A DNA stretch of 64,000 nt from Vescimonas cirricatena (GTDB taxonomy: Bacteria; Bacillota; Clostridia; Oscillospirales; Oscillospiraceae). A program made the position numbers and the translations under genes. The notes under the pieces were generated by a model. That model was not told the DNA's origin. It saw nothing but the letters and a program-made list of their open reading frames with translations, and did no database searches. The DNA is taken from assembly GCF_020687045.1 (NCBI RefSeq), contig NZ_JAJEPW010000005.1:16473-80472 (forward strand), written 5' to 3'. How positions within the stretch are numbered: the stretch's first letter is position 1; each line of letters starts with the position of its first letter. Shown piece by piece: positions 25,185 through 34,349 of the stretch.

Positions 25185-25577
25185 ATGGAACTCTTCAAGA
25201 ATAACCGCTGGCTGCTTATCCCGATCCTGTCCTCACTGCTGCTGCTTGTCCTTATGAAAACAGTGCTCTTTCTCGGATATGTCCCGACTGAGTCCATGGA
25301 ACCGACACTGAAGAAAGCATCATTTATTCTGGGGACACGGCTGTACGGAGATTTGACCGATGGGGATATTATCATCTTTGAGCGGGATGGGAGGCTTCTT
25401 GTAAAGCGAATTACGGCATCCGGCGGCGAAGCTGTCGTTCGGAATGGCATTACGCTGATTGTGCCGGAAAACTGTTATTACGTTCAGGGCGACAATGTCA
25501 ATCACTCCTATGATTCCCGCTTCTGGTCGGACCCGTTTGTAAAGGAGAGCAGCATAAAGGCAAAGCTGCTGGGCTGA
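25185..25577 (+). CDS. lepB: Small type I signal peptidase (S26)
   Basis: 130 residues. One N-terminal transmembrane helix (about 8-28) is followed by the catalytic Ser in PTESMEPT and the catalytic Lys in LLVKRITASGGE; the GDNVNHSYDSRFW box is also present. Shorter than housekeeping LepB (about 170-200), lacking most of the non-catalytic domain. An ICE-borne signal peptidase could process the element's adhesin and secreted proteins, inferred from its position. ATG 25185 is chosen over TTG 25173, which lies inside the GGAGG site. Confidence 0.88.
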   Translation: MELFKNNRWLLIPILSSLLLLVLMKTVLFLGYVPTESMEPTLKKASFILGTRLYGDLTDGDIIIFERDGRLLVKRITASGGEAVVRNGITLIVPENCYYVQGDNVNHSYDSRFWSDPFVKESSIKAKLLG

Positions 25578-26269
25578 TTCTATATTCAGCTATTAGGGCT
25601 TTTTACAATAGGAATTTTTTCGGGGCAGTGAAAAACTTTGTGACTAAGGAGCAACAGGCGGAGAAGAAGGGGTGGAAACAAGGTCTGCGGGCGGTTAAAA
25701 TGCACTTTGGTGATGGGGAATATAAAGATCCTAACAGACTTTAACCTAGCGTTATCCAACTGCCGCAGGAAACGGCCATAAGTCCAATAGGACGGCAGCG
25801 GCTCCATGATATTGAACCCACAGTAGTGGGCGATGAGCCGGTTGTTGTCCAGATAATCCAGTCGAACTGCACACTGCCCGCATAGAACTGCGCAACGGTA
25901 CGAATGAGGACGTCAGGGAGAAGATAAGGCCACCTTCGGCAAAAATTACGACTATGACCGCTTCCGTAGGGTCAAACGGAACGCGTCCGAATATCTTGAT
26001 GAGTGTGGGTTGGAAAAGACGAAGGCGAAACAGAGTTGTATGCGGCAGCAAGCAAAGAGAGAAAAGGGGATGCATAAAAGGTCAAAGATGCAGGCATGGG
26101 AGCATTAAGTGAGCACTTAAATCCTTCTGTAAAGATGATTTGTGACAAAAGTAGTATTGCAATTCTGTCCTTTACTACTCATGTTTCACTGCCAAACTAT
26201 CATTTTACACAGTCTCTATATTTATGTAGAGTTTTCCTTGACAGACCGGAGAAAATATGGCACACTAAA
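25578..26269. pseudogene. Decayed mobile-element debris
   Basis: No intact gene. On the minus strand about 25750-25900 encodes RLDYLDNNRLIAHYCGFNI followed by MEPLPSYWTYGRFLRQLDN, which reads like a DDE-transposase N-terminal fragment; downstream of it the frame is nonsense. On the plus strand about 25920-26106 encodes a Lys/Arg-rich fragment (YDYDRFRRVKRNASEYLD) ending in TAA without a usable start. Neither can be assigned with confidence. The region marks the edge between the ICE and the AT-rich RiPP operon. Confidence 0.45.
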
Positions 26270-26299
26270 GCCAGCGGTTAGACAACACTAACCGCTGGC
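26270..26299. promoter_or_regulatory. Perfect 12-bp inverted repeat upstream of the RiPP operon
   Basis: GCCAGCGGTTAG (26270-26281), six bases, then CTAACCGCTGGC (26288-26299). It is not followed by a T run, so it is more likely an operator than a terminator. Its core GGTTAG-N6-CTAACC is shared with sites at 48521 and 55811. Confidence 0.6.
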
Positions 26300-26354
26300 A
26301 ATAAATTAACCAGTGCTACTCAGGGACTAAATTTCTATAAGATAGGAGGTACAA

Positions 26355-26522
26355 ATGAGCTGGATTCAAGAACCCGAAGTTGATGCCCTTGAACCAATGG
26401 GGTCTGTTTGTTCCTGCATTGGAGCTACATGTAAGGGGCGTTGTACCCCTTACGCAGTTTGCTTGATGTATTTGGGAAACAAATGCAAGCAGCTTACAGT
26501 TTGTGGAGTTTTCTTTGATTGA
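26355..26522 (+). CDS. Cys-rich RiPP precursor peptide A
   Basis: 55 residues with seven Cys (19, 21, 26, 30, 36, 44, 50) in the C-terminal two thirds and a Cys-free N-terminus beginning MSWIQEPEVDALEP. AGGAGG is seven bases upstream. It is the first gene of an operon with a radical SAM/SPASM maturase, an ABC exporter and a CPBP protease, the standard company of a ribosomally made, post-translationally modified peptide. The Cys residues are the likely sites of thioether bonds. From memory it resembles Clo7bot-like Cys-rich peptides; this is not certain. Confidence 0.75.
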   Translation: MSWIQEPEVDALEPMGSVCSCIGATCKGRCTPYAVCLMYLGNKCKQLTVCGVFFD

Positions 26523-26540
26523 CGAAGGAGGAATTTCTAT

Positions 26541-26687
26541 ATGGAGTGGCTACAAACCCCACCAGCACAACCTAAAGTGGCTTGCGGAGTCCGAGTGTGT
26601 TGGGATATGGAAGACAAAGATCCGTACCCTGATCCTTGTGGACTGCAGGTCTGTATTATTAAGTTTTGTTTGCAAAACTATAGTTAA
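26541..26687 (+). CDS. Cys-rich RiPP precursor peptide B
   Basis: 48 residues with five Cys (15, 20, 33, 38, 43). The start MEWLQTPPAQPKV parallels precursor A: both open M-x-W-[I/L]-Q-x-P, which suggests a shared recognition sequence for the maturase. The C-terminal portion (PYPDPCGLQVCIIKFC) differs, so the two may be a two-component peptide or independent products. GGAGGAA is eight bases upstream; 18 bases separate it from precursor A. Confidence 0.72.
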   Translation: MEWLQTPPAQPKVACGVRVCWDMEDKDPYPDPCGLQVCIIKFCLQNYS

Positions 26688-26701
26688 CATAGTATTAGGT
26701 A

Positions 26702-26733
26702 ATCTGGTGCCAGTCCCTCACCAGATGCCTTTT
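26702..26733 (+). terminator. Attenuator-like hairpin between precursors and maturase
   Basis: ATCTGGTG (26702-26709) pairs with CACCAGAT (26719-26726), followed by GCCTTTT. A leaky terminator here would give much more precursor than enzyme message, common in RiPP operons. Confidence 0.6.
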
Positions 26734-26779
26734 ATATGTATTATTGTCAGTCTTATTAGTTGCTTTAGGGGAAAGAAAA

Positions 26780-28051
26780 ATGAAACATTCTTGCTTTAAT
26801 GTGTGCACATACAACCATGATGGAATGGTTATTTATAATACAATGACTGGAGCGGTTATTGCTTTAAATCAATACTACAGTCGAATGTATCAAGATATAT
26901 ATTTAGCCGATTCAGACTTTGCAACTAATATGCAAAAAGGTGGATTCTTTGTAGATGACCAAAAAGATGAAGTTGCTGAACTGTTGCAAATATCAACTTA
27001 TGCCCGGGAAAACTTGACAAGTAGAAGTTACACAATTGCTCCCACGCTGTCGTGTAACTTCAGGTGTCCATACTGCTTTGAAGATGGACATAGATACAAC
27101 ACTATGACTGATGCTGTTATTGACAAAACAATTGCTTTCATTAACAACGATGTGCAGGAGGCTGAAGCTGTTTCAATTGCTTGGTATGGCGGAGAACCGT
27201 TGTTGTGCCCAGAAATTATCCAAAGAATAACCGAAAACATACATGTCAAGGACGGTGGCTTTACTGCGTCAGTAATTACAAACGGGTATTTTCTTGATCG
27301 TAAAATGGCGGAATTTTTGCAACGTCAAAAGGTGGGATATGCGCAAGTTACAGTTGATGGTCCCCCAGACATTCATAATGCAAGACGCAGACTCCCAAAC
27401 GGGCAAGATACCTTCCATAGAATTTTATCTAATGTGGCTGAAGCAAATGACTATTTAAAGATAAATCTCCGCGTTAACGTTGATGCGAGTAACAGAGATC
27501 GTATTGATGATATTTTTGATTTTTTGGATAACTATGGGCTGAGAGGAAAAGTACAGCTATATTTGGCTGCTGTTGAAAACATTCACGGGTCATGCAATAA
27601 TGGTACATGTTTGGAGGATCATGAGTTTTCCGCGTTTGAAGCATCGTTTTATGAGCGGAATGTTGATCGTGGATACTCCTTCATATATCTGCCATGCTTC
27701 AATCCAACCATATGCGGCGCTGTCACCAAGACTATGTGTATCATTGATCCGATAGGAGACCTCTACAAGTGTTGGAACGAAATTGGCATGCACACAAGAT
27801 CATATGGATCAATTTTTGGTGGCAACAACAGATCGAACATAGACCAGTGGAATAATTATCAGGTAGCTTCATATGAGGAATGCAGAGAATGCGCTTTCCT
27901 GCCTGTTTGCATGGGTGGATGTCCCTATCGTTCTATATCAGGAGGCAGTAAACAATGCATTTCAGTCAAATACAACTACGAGAGATTAATTCGTATCCTT
28001 GCAGAAAGGGTCAAAAAAAGAAATGAAAAGAATACTTCAATTCGGAATTAG
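26780..28051 (+). CDS. Radical SAM/SPASM peptide maturase
   Basis: 423 residues. An N-terminal beta-rich region (about 1-75), as in RiPP-recognition segments, precedes the radical SAM core, with the cluster motif CNFRCPYC (Cys92, 96, 99) and YGGEPLL. The C-terminal SPASM region has Cys in GAVTKTMC, DLYKCWNE, CRECAFLPVC, GGCPY and KQC, enough for two auxiliary 4Fe-4S clusters. Such enzymes form thioether or other cross-links on Cys-rich precursors. ATG 26780 is preferred over TTG 26744 because AGGGGA is just upstream. The 3' end overlaps the exporter gene by 29 bases. Base composition is clearly AT-richer than the flanks. Confidence 0.9.
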   Translation: MKHSCFNVCTYNHDGMVIYNTMTGAVIALNQYYSRMYQDIYLADSDFATNMQKGGFFVDDQKDEVAELLQISTYARENLTSRSYTIAPTLSCNFRCPYCFEDGHRYNTMTDAVIDKTIAFINNDVQEAEAVSIAWYGGEPLLCPEIIQRITENIHVKDGGFTASVITNGYFLDRKMAEFLQRQKVGYAQVTVDGPPDIHNARRRLPNGQDTFHRILSNVAEANDYLKINLRVNVDASNRDRIDDIFDFLDNYGLRGKVQLYLAAVENIHGSCNNGTCLEDHEFSAFEASFYERNVDRGYSFIYLPCFNPTICGAVTKTMCIIDPIGDLYKCWNEIGMHTRSYGSIFGGNNRSNIDQWNNYQVASYEECRECAFLPVCMGGCPYRSISGGSKQCISVKYNYERLIRILAERVKKRNEKNTSIRN

Positions 28052-29660
28052 GTATTTTCATGAACTGCGATTCAAAATCGCTATGATTCTAATTCTGACA
28101 ATCATATCTAGTATGCTTTCTGTAACTGCCCCATATTTGTTAGGGCTATTCTTTGACGCCTTGATTGCTTCTGCATCTATCGTCAGAATAATGTACATTT
28201 GCTTAATATATTTACTTTTAATGACATGTACTCTATTTGTTGGATATGAATTAAATTTGCTGAAAGTCAAAGTACATACAAAGGCATCATATCGATTAAA
28301 CTCTGAGGTGCTATTTTATATTCACAGATTGCCCTATGACACTACGATGTTCATGGACTCAAGCTACTATACACAACGAATAAACAATGATGCTACACAA
28401 ATAATTTCCTATATTTTGGAGGCGTTGTCCGGAATCATTATTAACGTTGTTAGCATTATTCTCCCATCCGTTGTTATATTCAATATCTTTCCGCCAATCT
28501 TACCAGGCATTTTTCTTGCGATCATGTTATATGTTTTTGCGTATACAGCGATGCGTTCAGTTCTTTATAAAACGGGTATGGCATTCAAGGAAGGACAATC
28601 TGTATTTTTTAAAAAGCTAAGTCAGCAACTGACCGCTATTAAACTGATAAAGCTGTTTGATTTAAGCTACCTTTTCGCAGATTTATTGAATAAGGCTTTC
28701 GCCCATGTTTTAAAGACAACGATCAACTACCAGAAAAAGGCATATATTTTTTCGAGTCTTGACTCTCTAATTTCCTCGGTCTGCCAAATTCTGTTTCTAT
28801 TTTCTGGCGGATATATGGTTTCAAAAAACTTGATAACCATAGGAAATTTAACCATCGTGCTAAGCTATATATCGATGATTATTACTTCTGCAAGATACTT
28901 CTTCTCTCTCGGAAAGCAAACACAGGATACATTAGTTTGTTATGCGAGAATTTCTGAGTTATTAAGTAGTTCACCAGAGTTTAATCATGGGAAAGAACCT
29001 AATAACATTGATGAGATAAGCATCATAGACTTGTCTGTAAGATTCTCTGAAAATGTAATTCTCCACTCTGTAAATATGCATTTTGAAAAAGGGAAAATTT
29101 ATGGGGTGGCAGGAAATAATGGAACAGGGAAGACCACTCTTATAAATATTTTGGCTGGACTATACCGCAACTGTTATTCTGGAAAAATAATCCTGAATAG
29201 AAGCATATCACTATCTGAAATCAATCCCGAATTCATGCGAAAAAATCTCATAAGTGTTTGCCCACAGGATATTTCTCTGATAGAAGGCTCATTGAGAAGC
29301 AATTTGCTTTTAGGACATGACGAGCCTGATGATTTTTATAATACTTTAGAGTATTTTGGGCTTGATTCCGTTATTGCAAGTCTTCCAAATGGGATTAACA
29401 CTTCCGTTGATAATCATAACTTTAACCTTTCTGCAGGAGAAAAGCAGAAGATAGCAATTGTTCGGACAATAATAAAAGGAGGTTGTGTTCTAATTTTTGA
29501 TGAGCCTACATCTGCGCTTGACACGTTGACGAGAGATAGATTTTTGGCTTATCTGCAAAATCATAAAAAAAACAAAATGGTAATCATTGTTTCACATGAC
29601 ATAACGCTTCTTCAACAGCTTGATGAGGTTGTGAGAATGGAGGGAACAACATTTGAATAA
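28023..29660 (+). CDS. ABC exporter (fused membrane and ATPase domains)
   Basis: 545 residues: six transmembrane helices over about 20-290, then an ATPase domain with Walker A GNNGTGKTT (364-372), signature LSAGE (469-473), Walker B CVLIFDEPTSALD and switch His in IIVSHD. There is no N-terminal C39 peptidase domain, so leader removal must be done elsewhere, probably by the CPBP protease. It should export the modified peptide and perhaps confer self-protection. The start lies inside the maturase gene, indicating translational coupling. Confidence 0.9.
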   Translation: MKRILQFGIRYFHELRFKIAMILILTIISSMLSVTAPYLLGLFFDALIASASIVRIMYICLIYLLLMTCTLFVGYELNLLKVKVHTKASYRLNSEVLFYIHRLPYDTTMFMDSSYYTQRINNDATQIISYILEALSGIIINVVSIILPSVVIFNIFPPILPGIFLAIMLYVFAYTAMRSVLYKTGMAFKEGQSVFFKKLSQQLTAIKLIKLFDLSYLFADLLNKAFAHVLKTTINYQKKAYIFSSLDSLISSVCQILFLFSGGYMVSKNLITIGNLTIVLSYISMIITSARYFFSLGKQTQDTLVCYARISELLSSSPEFNHGKEPNNIDEISIIDLSVRFSENVILHSVNMHFEKGKIYGVAGNNGTGKTTLINILAGLYRNCYSGKIILNRSISLSEINPEFMRKNLISVCPQDISLIEGSLRSNLLLGHDEPDDFYNTLEYFGLDSVIASLPNGINTSVDNHNFNLSAGEKQKIAIVRTIIKGGCVLIFDEPTSALDTLTRDRFLAYLQNHKKNKMVIIVSHDITLLQQLDEVVRMEGTTFE

Positions 29661-30264
29661 GTCATTTTATAAGAAATCAATAATGGCAATGCTTTTCGTG
29701 TTAATCTATATAGCGGCTTCGACTGCATTTGCCCAAATTTTACCCTTGCCGGTATTGCAAGATCTCACAAATTCCAATATAAAAAGACGCATATTGTATG
29801 ATGCTATTCAGGCTGCGGCGGTAATCCCTTTTGCGGTAACGTATTTTCGCGATACAGCTTTCAGAAAAATAAAAATATCCTCTAAGTGGATACCTTGGGG
29901 GCTTATTGGCGTTTGTGCCATATTGGTAACAATAATTCTGCCTGAGAGGGTATACGCCTTTTGGTTTTACTTAATTATTGTTGGATGCGGAGAAGAATTT
30001 GTTTTTCGGGGTTATTTGCATCGAGAGCTGCGAAAAGCATTTTATTTCAAAGTATCCGTCATCTTGGGCGGATTGGTGTTTGGATTTGCACACGGATATT
30101 CACATTTTATGGTTCTGGGTGGACCAATTACTGGTATCCTTAGCGAGCTCGGTGGTGGCATTGTCGGAGCTCTGATATTCTCGGCGATATACGAAAAAAG
30201 CAACTCAATAGGCTGGCCAATTTTGATTCACGCTTGTTTGGATTTTACGGGGTATTTAGTGTAG
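29653..30264 (+). CDS. CPBP-family intramembrane protease
   Basis: 203 residues with six to seven hydrophobic helices. The family motifs are present: EEFVFRGYLHREL (EExxxR), FGFAHGYSH and HACLDF, which supply the metal ligands. In peptide-bacteriocin operons these proteases process leaders or give immunity. The start is TTG 29653, eight bases after GGAGGG, overlapping the exporter stop. It is the last gene before a strong terminator. Confidence 0.85.
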   Translation: MNKSFYKKSIMAMLFVLIYIAASTAFAQILPLPVLQDLTNSNIKRRILYDAIQAAAVIPFAVTYFRDTAFRKIKISSKWIPWGLIGVCAILVTIILPERVYAFWFYLIIVGCGEEFVFRGYLHRELRKAFYFKVSVILGGLVFGFAHGYSHFMVLGGPITGILSELGGGIVGALIFSAIYEKSNSIGWPILIHACLDFTGYLV

Positions 30265-30427
30265 GCTAAATTGTCGCAGGCGTTGTGCTTTTATATTTAA
30301 GAGAAACTATTTTTGCGGTTAATATCTATTGTTAGAACCTGACACAATTAACCATGCGAGATAGACATGTTGTTCCAACATTTATAAGGAGATTGATTCT
30401 GATGGTGCTTTTTTACAATTCATTTGA

Positions 30428-30474
30428 TTACACATCACAGCTCCCAATGGATTTCTGTGAGGTGTAACTTTTTT
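30428..30474 (+). terminator. Intrinsic terminator of the RiPP operon
   Basis: TTACACATCACAG (30428-30440) pairs with CTGTGAGGTGTAA (30455-30467) with one mismatch, followed by CTTTTTT. Confidence 0.85.
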
Positions 30475-30501
30475 ATGGATACCGCTGAGAATTATGTACC
30501 A

Positions 30502-30685
30502 TCAATTGCCGCCACTTCCAAGAGGAGCGGGGCCATCAATAGATTGATTGCCACATTTTGCAAATAAAAGTTCGAGAGCAGTTGTACGATAGATAAGCAT
30601 TGTAGCGGCATTATCGCTCCGTGTCTTGTCTATAGGCTGCTCTGTTTTTTCTTCAAAATACTTGTGTCCACATATGTGTCCTTAC
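30502..30685 (-). pseudogene. C-terminal gene fragment, minus strand
   Basis: An open minus-strand frame of about 58 residues (including SDNAATMLIYRTTALELLF and ending APLGSGGN) has a stop at 30502 but no start. It reads like the helical C-terminus of an unknown protein. The remaining spacer up to 30757 shows nothing else. Confidence 0.35.
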
Positions 30686-30757
30686 AGCTGATAGTATGCA
30701 CCCCAGATTACCTTCCCCTATACAGTCTAGTATATAGGCCTTTGCGCCTGGCGTTCT

Positions 30758-31801
30758 TTATAGATCGTCCACCAGTGCGGTGCTCTTAGCATAGGCGGTG
30801 CTGCGCGCCTCAAAGAAATCCGTCTTGACCATGTTGGCGTCGGCGTACTGGCTGACCCATGCCATGCTCTCCGGCTCGTGCTCGAAGCCGGGATATAGCG
30901 CCGGATACCCGAGACTCGTCCAGCGGAGATTGCCGAGGTAGCGGATATAATCTGTGACCATCCGGCGGTTCAGCCCCGGCACCTCGTCCCCGATGACATA
31001 ATGCCCCCACGCGATCTCCTGTTCCACGCCCTCCAGCATCATTTCCCGAAGCGCCTGCACGTTTTCCGCCGTGAACAGCTCCGGCTGCTCCTTCTGTAGC
31101 TCCAAAATAATGTTGCGAAACAGCCACAGGTGGGTGTTCTCGTCCCGGTTAATGTAGCGGATCTCCTGCGCCGAGCCGGGCATCTTGCCGTTGCGGGAGA
31201 GGTTGTAAAAGAACATGAAGCCGCTGTAAAAATAAATACCCTCCAAAATGAAGTTGGCCATCATCACGCGCAGCAGCGTGAAGGAATCCCTCTTCACTTG
31301 AAACTCATTGTAGCAGTTCCCGATGAAGGTGTTGCGCCGCAGAAGGTGCTCGTCGGTCTTCCACTGGTAGAGGATGTCGTTGCGCTCCACGGGGGAGCAG
31401 ATGGTGTCCAGCATATAGCTGTAGCTCTGGGAGTGGACGCACTCCTGAAACGCCTGAATGGACAGGCAGAGATTGACCTCGTTGGCGGTGACATACGCGC
31501 CGATGTTGGGCAGATTCGCCGTCTGGATGGAGTCCAGAAAGACGAGAAAGCTTAAAATTTTGTCGTAGGCCATGCGCTCGGCGGGCAGCAGGCGGGGATA
31601 GTCCTTCACATCCTGCGAGAGATTGATCTCCTCCGGAATCCAGAAATTGTTCATGGCCTGCCGGTACCAGTCGCTGACCCACGGATACTTCATGTTGTTG
31701 AAATCGTTGAGGTTTGTTGTGTTGCCGCCGATCATACGCCGCAGGCGCACGTCGATGTCACCCTCCGGATTAAAAAGTGGCTTTTTCTTCAGTTCTACCA
31801 T
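30758..31801 (-). CDS. nrdB: Class I ribonucleotide reductase, beta (radical) subunit
   Basis: 347 residues. Diiron/radical ligand motifs are visible: FQECVHSQSYSYML (Glu, His and the radical Tyr), NFILEGIYF (Glu) and DENTHLWLF (Glu, His). With NrdA it makes deoxyribonucleotides using oxygen to build its radical, unusual for a strict anaerobe and consistent with tolerance of low oxygen. It lies 14 bases downstream of nrdA in the crp-nrdA-nrdB operon. Confidence 0.95.
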   Translation of the reverse strand: MVELKKKPLFNPEGDIDVRLRRMIGGNTTNLNDFNNMKYPWVSDWYRQAMNNFWIPEEINLSQDVKDYPRLLPAERMAYDKILSFLVFLDSIQTANLPNIGAYVTANEVNLCLSIQAFQECVHSQSYSYMLDTICSPVERNDILYQWKTDEHLLRRNTFIGNCYNEFQVKRDSFTLLRVMMANFILEGIYFYSGFMFFYNLSRNGKMPGSAQEIRYINRDENTHLWLFRNIILELQKEQPELFTAENVQALREMMLEGVEQEIAWGHYVIGDEVPGLNRRMVTDYIRYLGNLRWTSLGYPALYPGFEHEPESMAWVSQYADANMVKTDFFEARSTAYAKSTALVDDL

Positions 31802-31815
31802 GGTACTGCTCCTCC

Positions 31816-34332
31816 CTATGACGCGCAGCTTTCGCAGTCCTCCACCTCAAGGGACTTGCTGCGGATGTAGTAGATCGTCTTGACGCCGCTGTGCCACGCA
31901 TCCAGATACAGCGCCAGTACCTGCCGCATGGTGTAGTCGTTGGTGATATACAGGTTCATGCTCTGCGCCTGATCGATGTGCCGCTGGCGCACGCCTGCGG
32001 CTCGTACCGACCAGCTTTGGTCGATGAGGTGAGCCGCCTTATAGTACCACCATGTATCCAGCGACAACTCCGGGGCCACGCGAGGCAGGATGCTGCCCTT
32101 CTTCTCCTCCAAAAAGAAGCGCCTCATGACAGGGTCGATCCCGGCGGAGGTGCCGGAGAGGATAGAGGTGCTGGAGGTGGGGGCGACGGCCAGCAGGTAT
32201 GCGTTGCGCATTCCCTGCGCCGCCACCGTTTCGGCAAGCTCCCGCCACTTGCCGGAGGCGTAGCCCCGCTTCTCAAAATACGCGCCGGTCTGCCAGTCGC
32301 TGCCCTCAAACAGCGCATAGCAGCCCTTTTCCCGTGCCAGTGCCGTGTCCGCCCGGATGGCGGCATAATTGATGCGCTCAAACACCGCGTCGGCGAAGGC
32401 GAGATGCTCCTCGCTCTCCCAGCGGATGCCGCGCTTTGCCAGCATGTGGTGATAGCCGCTGACGCCAAGGCCGATGCTGCGGTATTTGTGGTTTGTGAGC
32501 CGGGCGTATTCCAGTGGGTAGAAGTTCAGGTCGATGACGTTGTCCAGTGCCCGCACCGCCGTCTCCACCGTGCGCTCCATGTAGGTATCGTCCTCCACGG
32601 GAAGATTCCCGAGGGAGAGGCTGGCCAGATTGCAGACCACGAACTCGCCGGGGCGGGTGGCCGTTACCACCACCGTATCGCCGTTCTCCGTCTGCACCGA
32701 GGTGCTGATATGCTCGATGGGCGCCATGTTCTGCGCGATCTCCGTGCAGAGGTTGGAGCAGTAGATCATGCCCGCATGGCCGTTGGGGTTCATGCGGTTG
32801 ACGGTGTCGCGGTTAAAGGCGAAGGGCGTGCCGGTCTCTACAGCCGAGCGCAGCACCAGCCGCACGATGTCCTTGACGGTGACGGTGCGCTTTTCGATGC
32901 GGGGGTCGCTGACGCAGTCCAGATACCGTTTCTCCCACTCCTCGCCCCAATAGTCCTCCAGCGCGTAGCCCTTGACGGTGAGGATATCGTGGGGGCACAT
33001 GAGATGCCACGGCGCGTCAAGATTTTTCTCCGCCAATTTCCAGAACAGATCGGGATAGCACACGGCAGGAAACACGTCGTGCGCCTTCATGCGGTCGTCG
33101 CCGTTGTTGGTGCGCAACTGCAAAAACTCAGGGAGATCCTTGTGCCACGCATCTAAGTAGACCGCCACTGCGCCCTGCCGCATGCCCAGCTGATCCACGG
33201 CAACGGCAGTGTCGTTCACCAGCCGGATCCAGCGGATGACGCCGCCCGCCGCCCCCTGAAAGCCCCGAATGGCGCTGCCGGTGGCCCGTACCTTGCCAAA
33301 GTACAGCCCCATGCCTCCACCGAACTTGGACACCTTTGCAAAATTGTCAACGGAGCGGTAGATGCCGTCCAGACTGTCCGGCACCGTGTCGATAAAGCAG
33401 CTGGAAAGCTGGTGATGGGGCTTTCGTGCGTTGGACATGGTGGGGGTGGCCATGGTGACCTCCATGCGGCTGAGCATATCGTAAAACCGCCTGACCCAGC
33501 CCATGCGGTCAGAGGCCTCGTTCATGGCAAGGTGGAGCGCGATGCCCAGGAACATCTCCTGCGGCGTTTCCAACGGCTCACGGCTGCGGGACTGGATGAC
33601 GTATCTCTTGAGCAGCAGGTCAAGGCCGGAATAGGTGAACAGTGTGTCCCGCTTCGGGCATAGAAAGCCCTCCGCAGTGTCGATCTCCTCACGGGAATAG
33701 CGGGCGAGGATATAGTCGCCGTACAGCCCCTTATCCGTCAGATAGCGGAGCTTTTCATACAGGCCTTTCACACCGCGCTCTGTCCACCGCGAGGCATTGC
33801 GCTTGGAAAAGGTGTGATTCAAAAGCCGTGCCGCGATGAACTCCCATTTGGGCGCCTCCACCGTGGTCAACTCCACCGCCGCCTTGGTAAGGGCTTCCAT
33901 TTTCGCATCCGTGGTCATGGCGGGCTTGCAGAAGCTCTCAAATTTCAGCTGCAAGGCGCTGAGGGGATAAACCTCTTCCTCGTAATCCTTCTGGATCTGC
34001 CGTAGGACGTCCTCAAGGGCGTCATCCCCTACCTCGTGGGCGAGGTCTGCGCGGACGCGGCGCAGGGCGGCGCGCTTTTCACGGTACAGGATATATGCCT
34101 TTGCCACCTCATAGTGTCCGCACTCCATGAGTACGCGCTCCACCTCGTCCTGTACACGCTCCACGGTCAGCCCACTGTTTTCCGGCAGGCGCTTGAGCAC
34201 GACAGACAGCATTTCATCGAGCACCCGGTCGTCTATCTCCTGCCCTTGGCCGGAAAATGCCTTTTTCATGGCGTTCAGGATCTTTTCTTCTTGGAACGGG
34301 ACAACTTCGCCCGTTCGTTTTCTGATATTCAT
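31816..34332 (-). CDS. nrdA: Class I ribonucleotide reductase, alpha (catalytic) subunit
   Basis: 838 residues. An N-terminal ATP-cone (MNIRKRTGEVVPFQEEKILN) for allosteric control precedes the catalytic barrel with NPNGHAGMIYCSNLCTEI and SSCFIDTVPDS. The C-terminal redox pair CESC is in the last six residues, to be reduced by thioredoxin or glutaredoxin; trxA/trxB lie in the same window. GGAGGT is seven bases upstream of the start. It follows the Crp/Fnr regulator by 17 bases. Confidence 0.95.
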   Translation of the reverse strand: MNIRKRTGEVVPFQEEKILNAMKKAFSGQGQEIDDRVLDEMLSVVLKRLPENSGLTVERVQDEVERVLMECGHYEVAKAYILYREKRAALRRVRADLAHEVGDDALEDVLRQIQKDYEEEVYPLSALQLKFESFCKPAMTTDAKMEALTKAAVELTTVEAPKWEFIAARLLNHTFSKRNASRWTERGVKGLYEKLRYLTDKGLYGDYILARYSREEIDTAEGFLCPKRDTLFTYSGLDLLLKRYVIQSRSREPLETPQEMFLGIALHLAMNEASDRMGWVRRFYDMLSRMEVTMATPTMSNARKPHHQLSSCFIDTVPDSLDGIYRSVDNFAKVSKFGGGMGLYFGKVRATGSAIRGFQGAAGGVIRWIRLVNDTAVAVDQLGMRQGAVAVYLDAWHKDLPEFLQLRTNNGDDRMKAHDVFPAVCYPDLFWKLAEKNLDAPWHLMCPHDILTVKGYALEDYWGEEWEKRYLDCVSDPRIEKRTVTVKDIVRLVLRSAVETGTPFAFNRDTVNRMNPNGHAGMIYCSNLCTEIAQNMAPIEHISTSVQTENGDTVVVTATRPGEFVVCNLASLSLGNLPVEDDTYMERTVETAVRALDNVIDLNFYPLEYARLTNHKYRSIGLGVSGYHHMLAKRGIRWESEEHLAFADAVFERINYAAIRADTALAREKGCYALFEGSDWQTGAYFEKRGYASGKWRELAETVAAQGMRNAYLLAVAPTSSTSILSGTSAGIDPVMRRFFLEEKKGSILPRVAPELSLDTWWYYKAAHLIDQSWSVRAAGVRQRHIDQAQSMNLYITNDYTMRQVLALYLDAWHSGVKTIYYIRSKSLEVEDCESCAS

Positions 34333-34349
34333 CGGCGACCTCCTTTACA

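Noticed and set aside
30400..30470. Tiny ORF MVLFYNSFDY after the CPBP gene, considered as a third precursor
   Set aside because: It has one Cys only, lacks the shared start pattern and overlaps the terminator stem.
31891..33156. Long plus-strand open frame opposite nrdA
   Set aside because: Mirror of the nrdA codons; composition is His/Ala/Val-rich and not protein-like.
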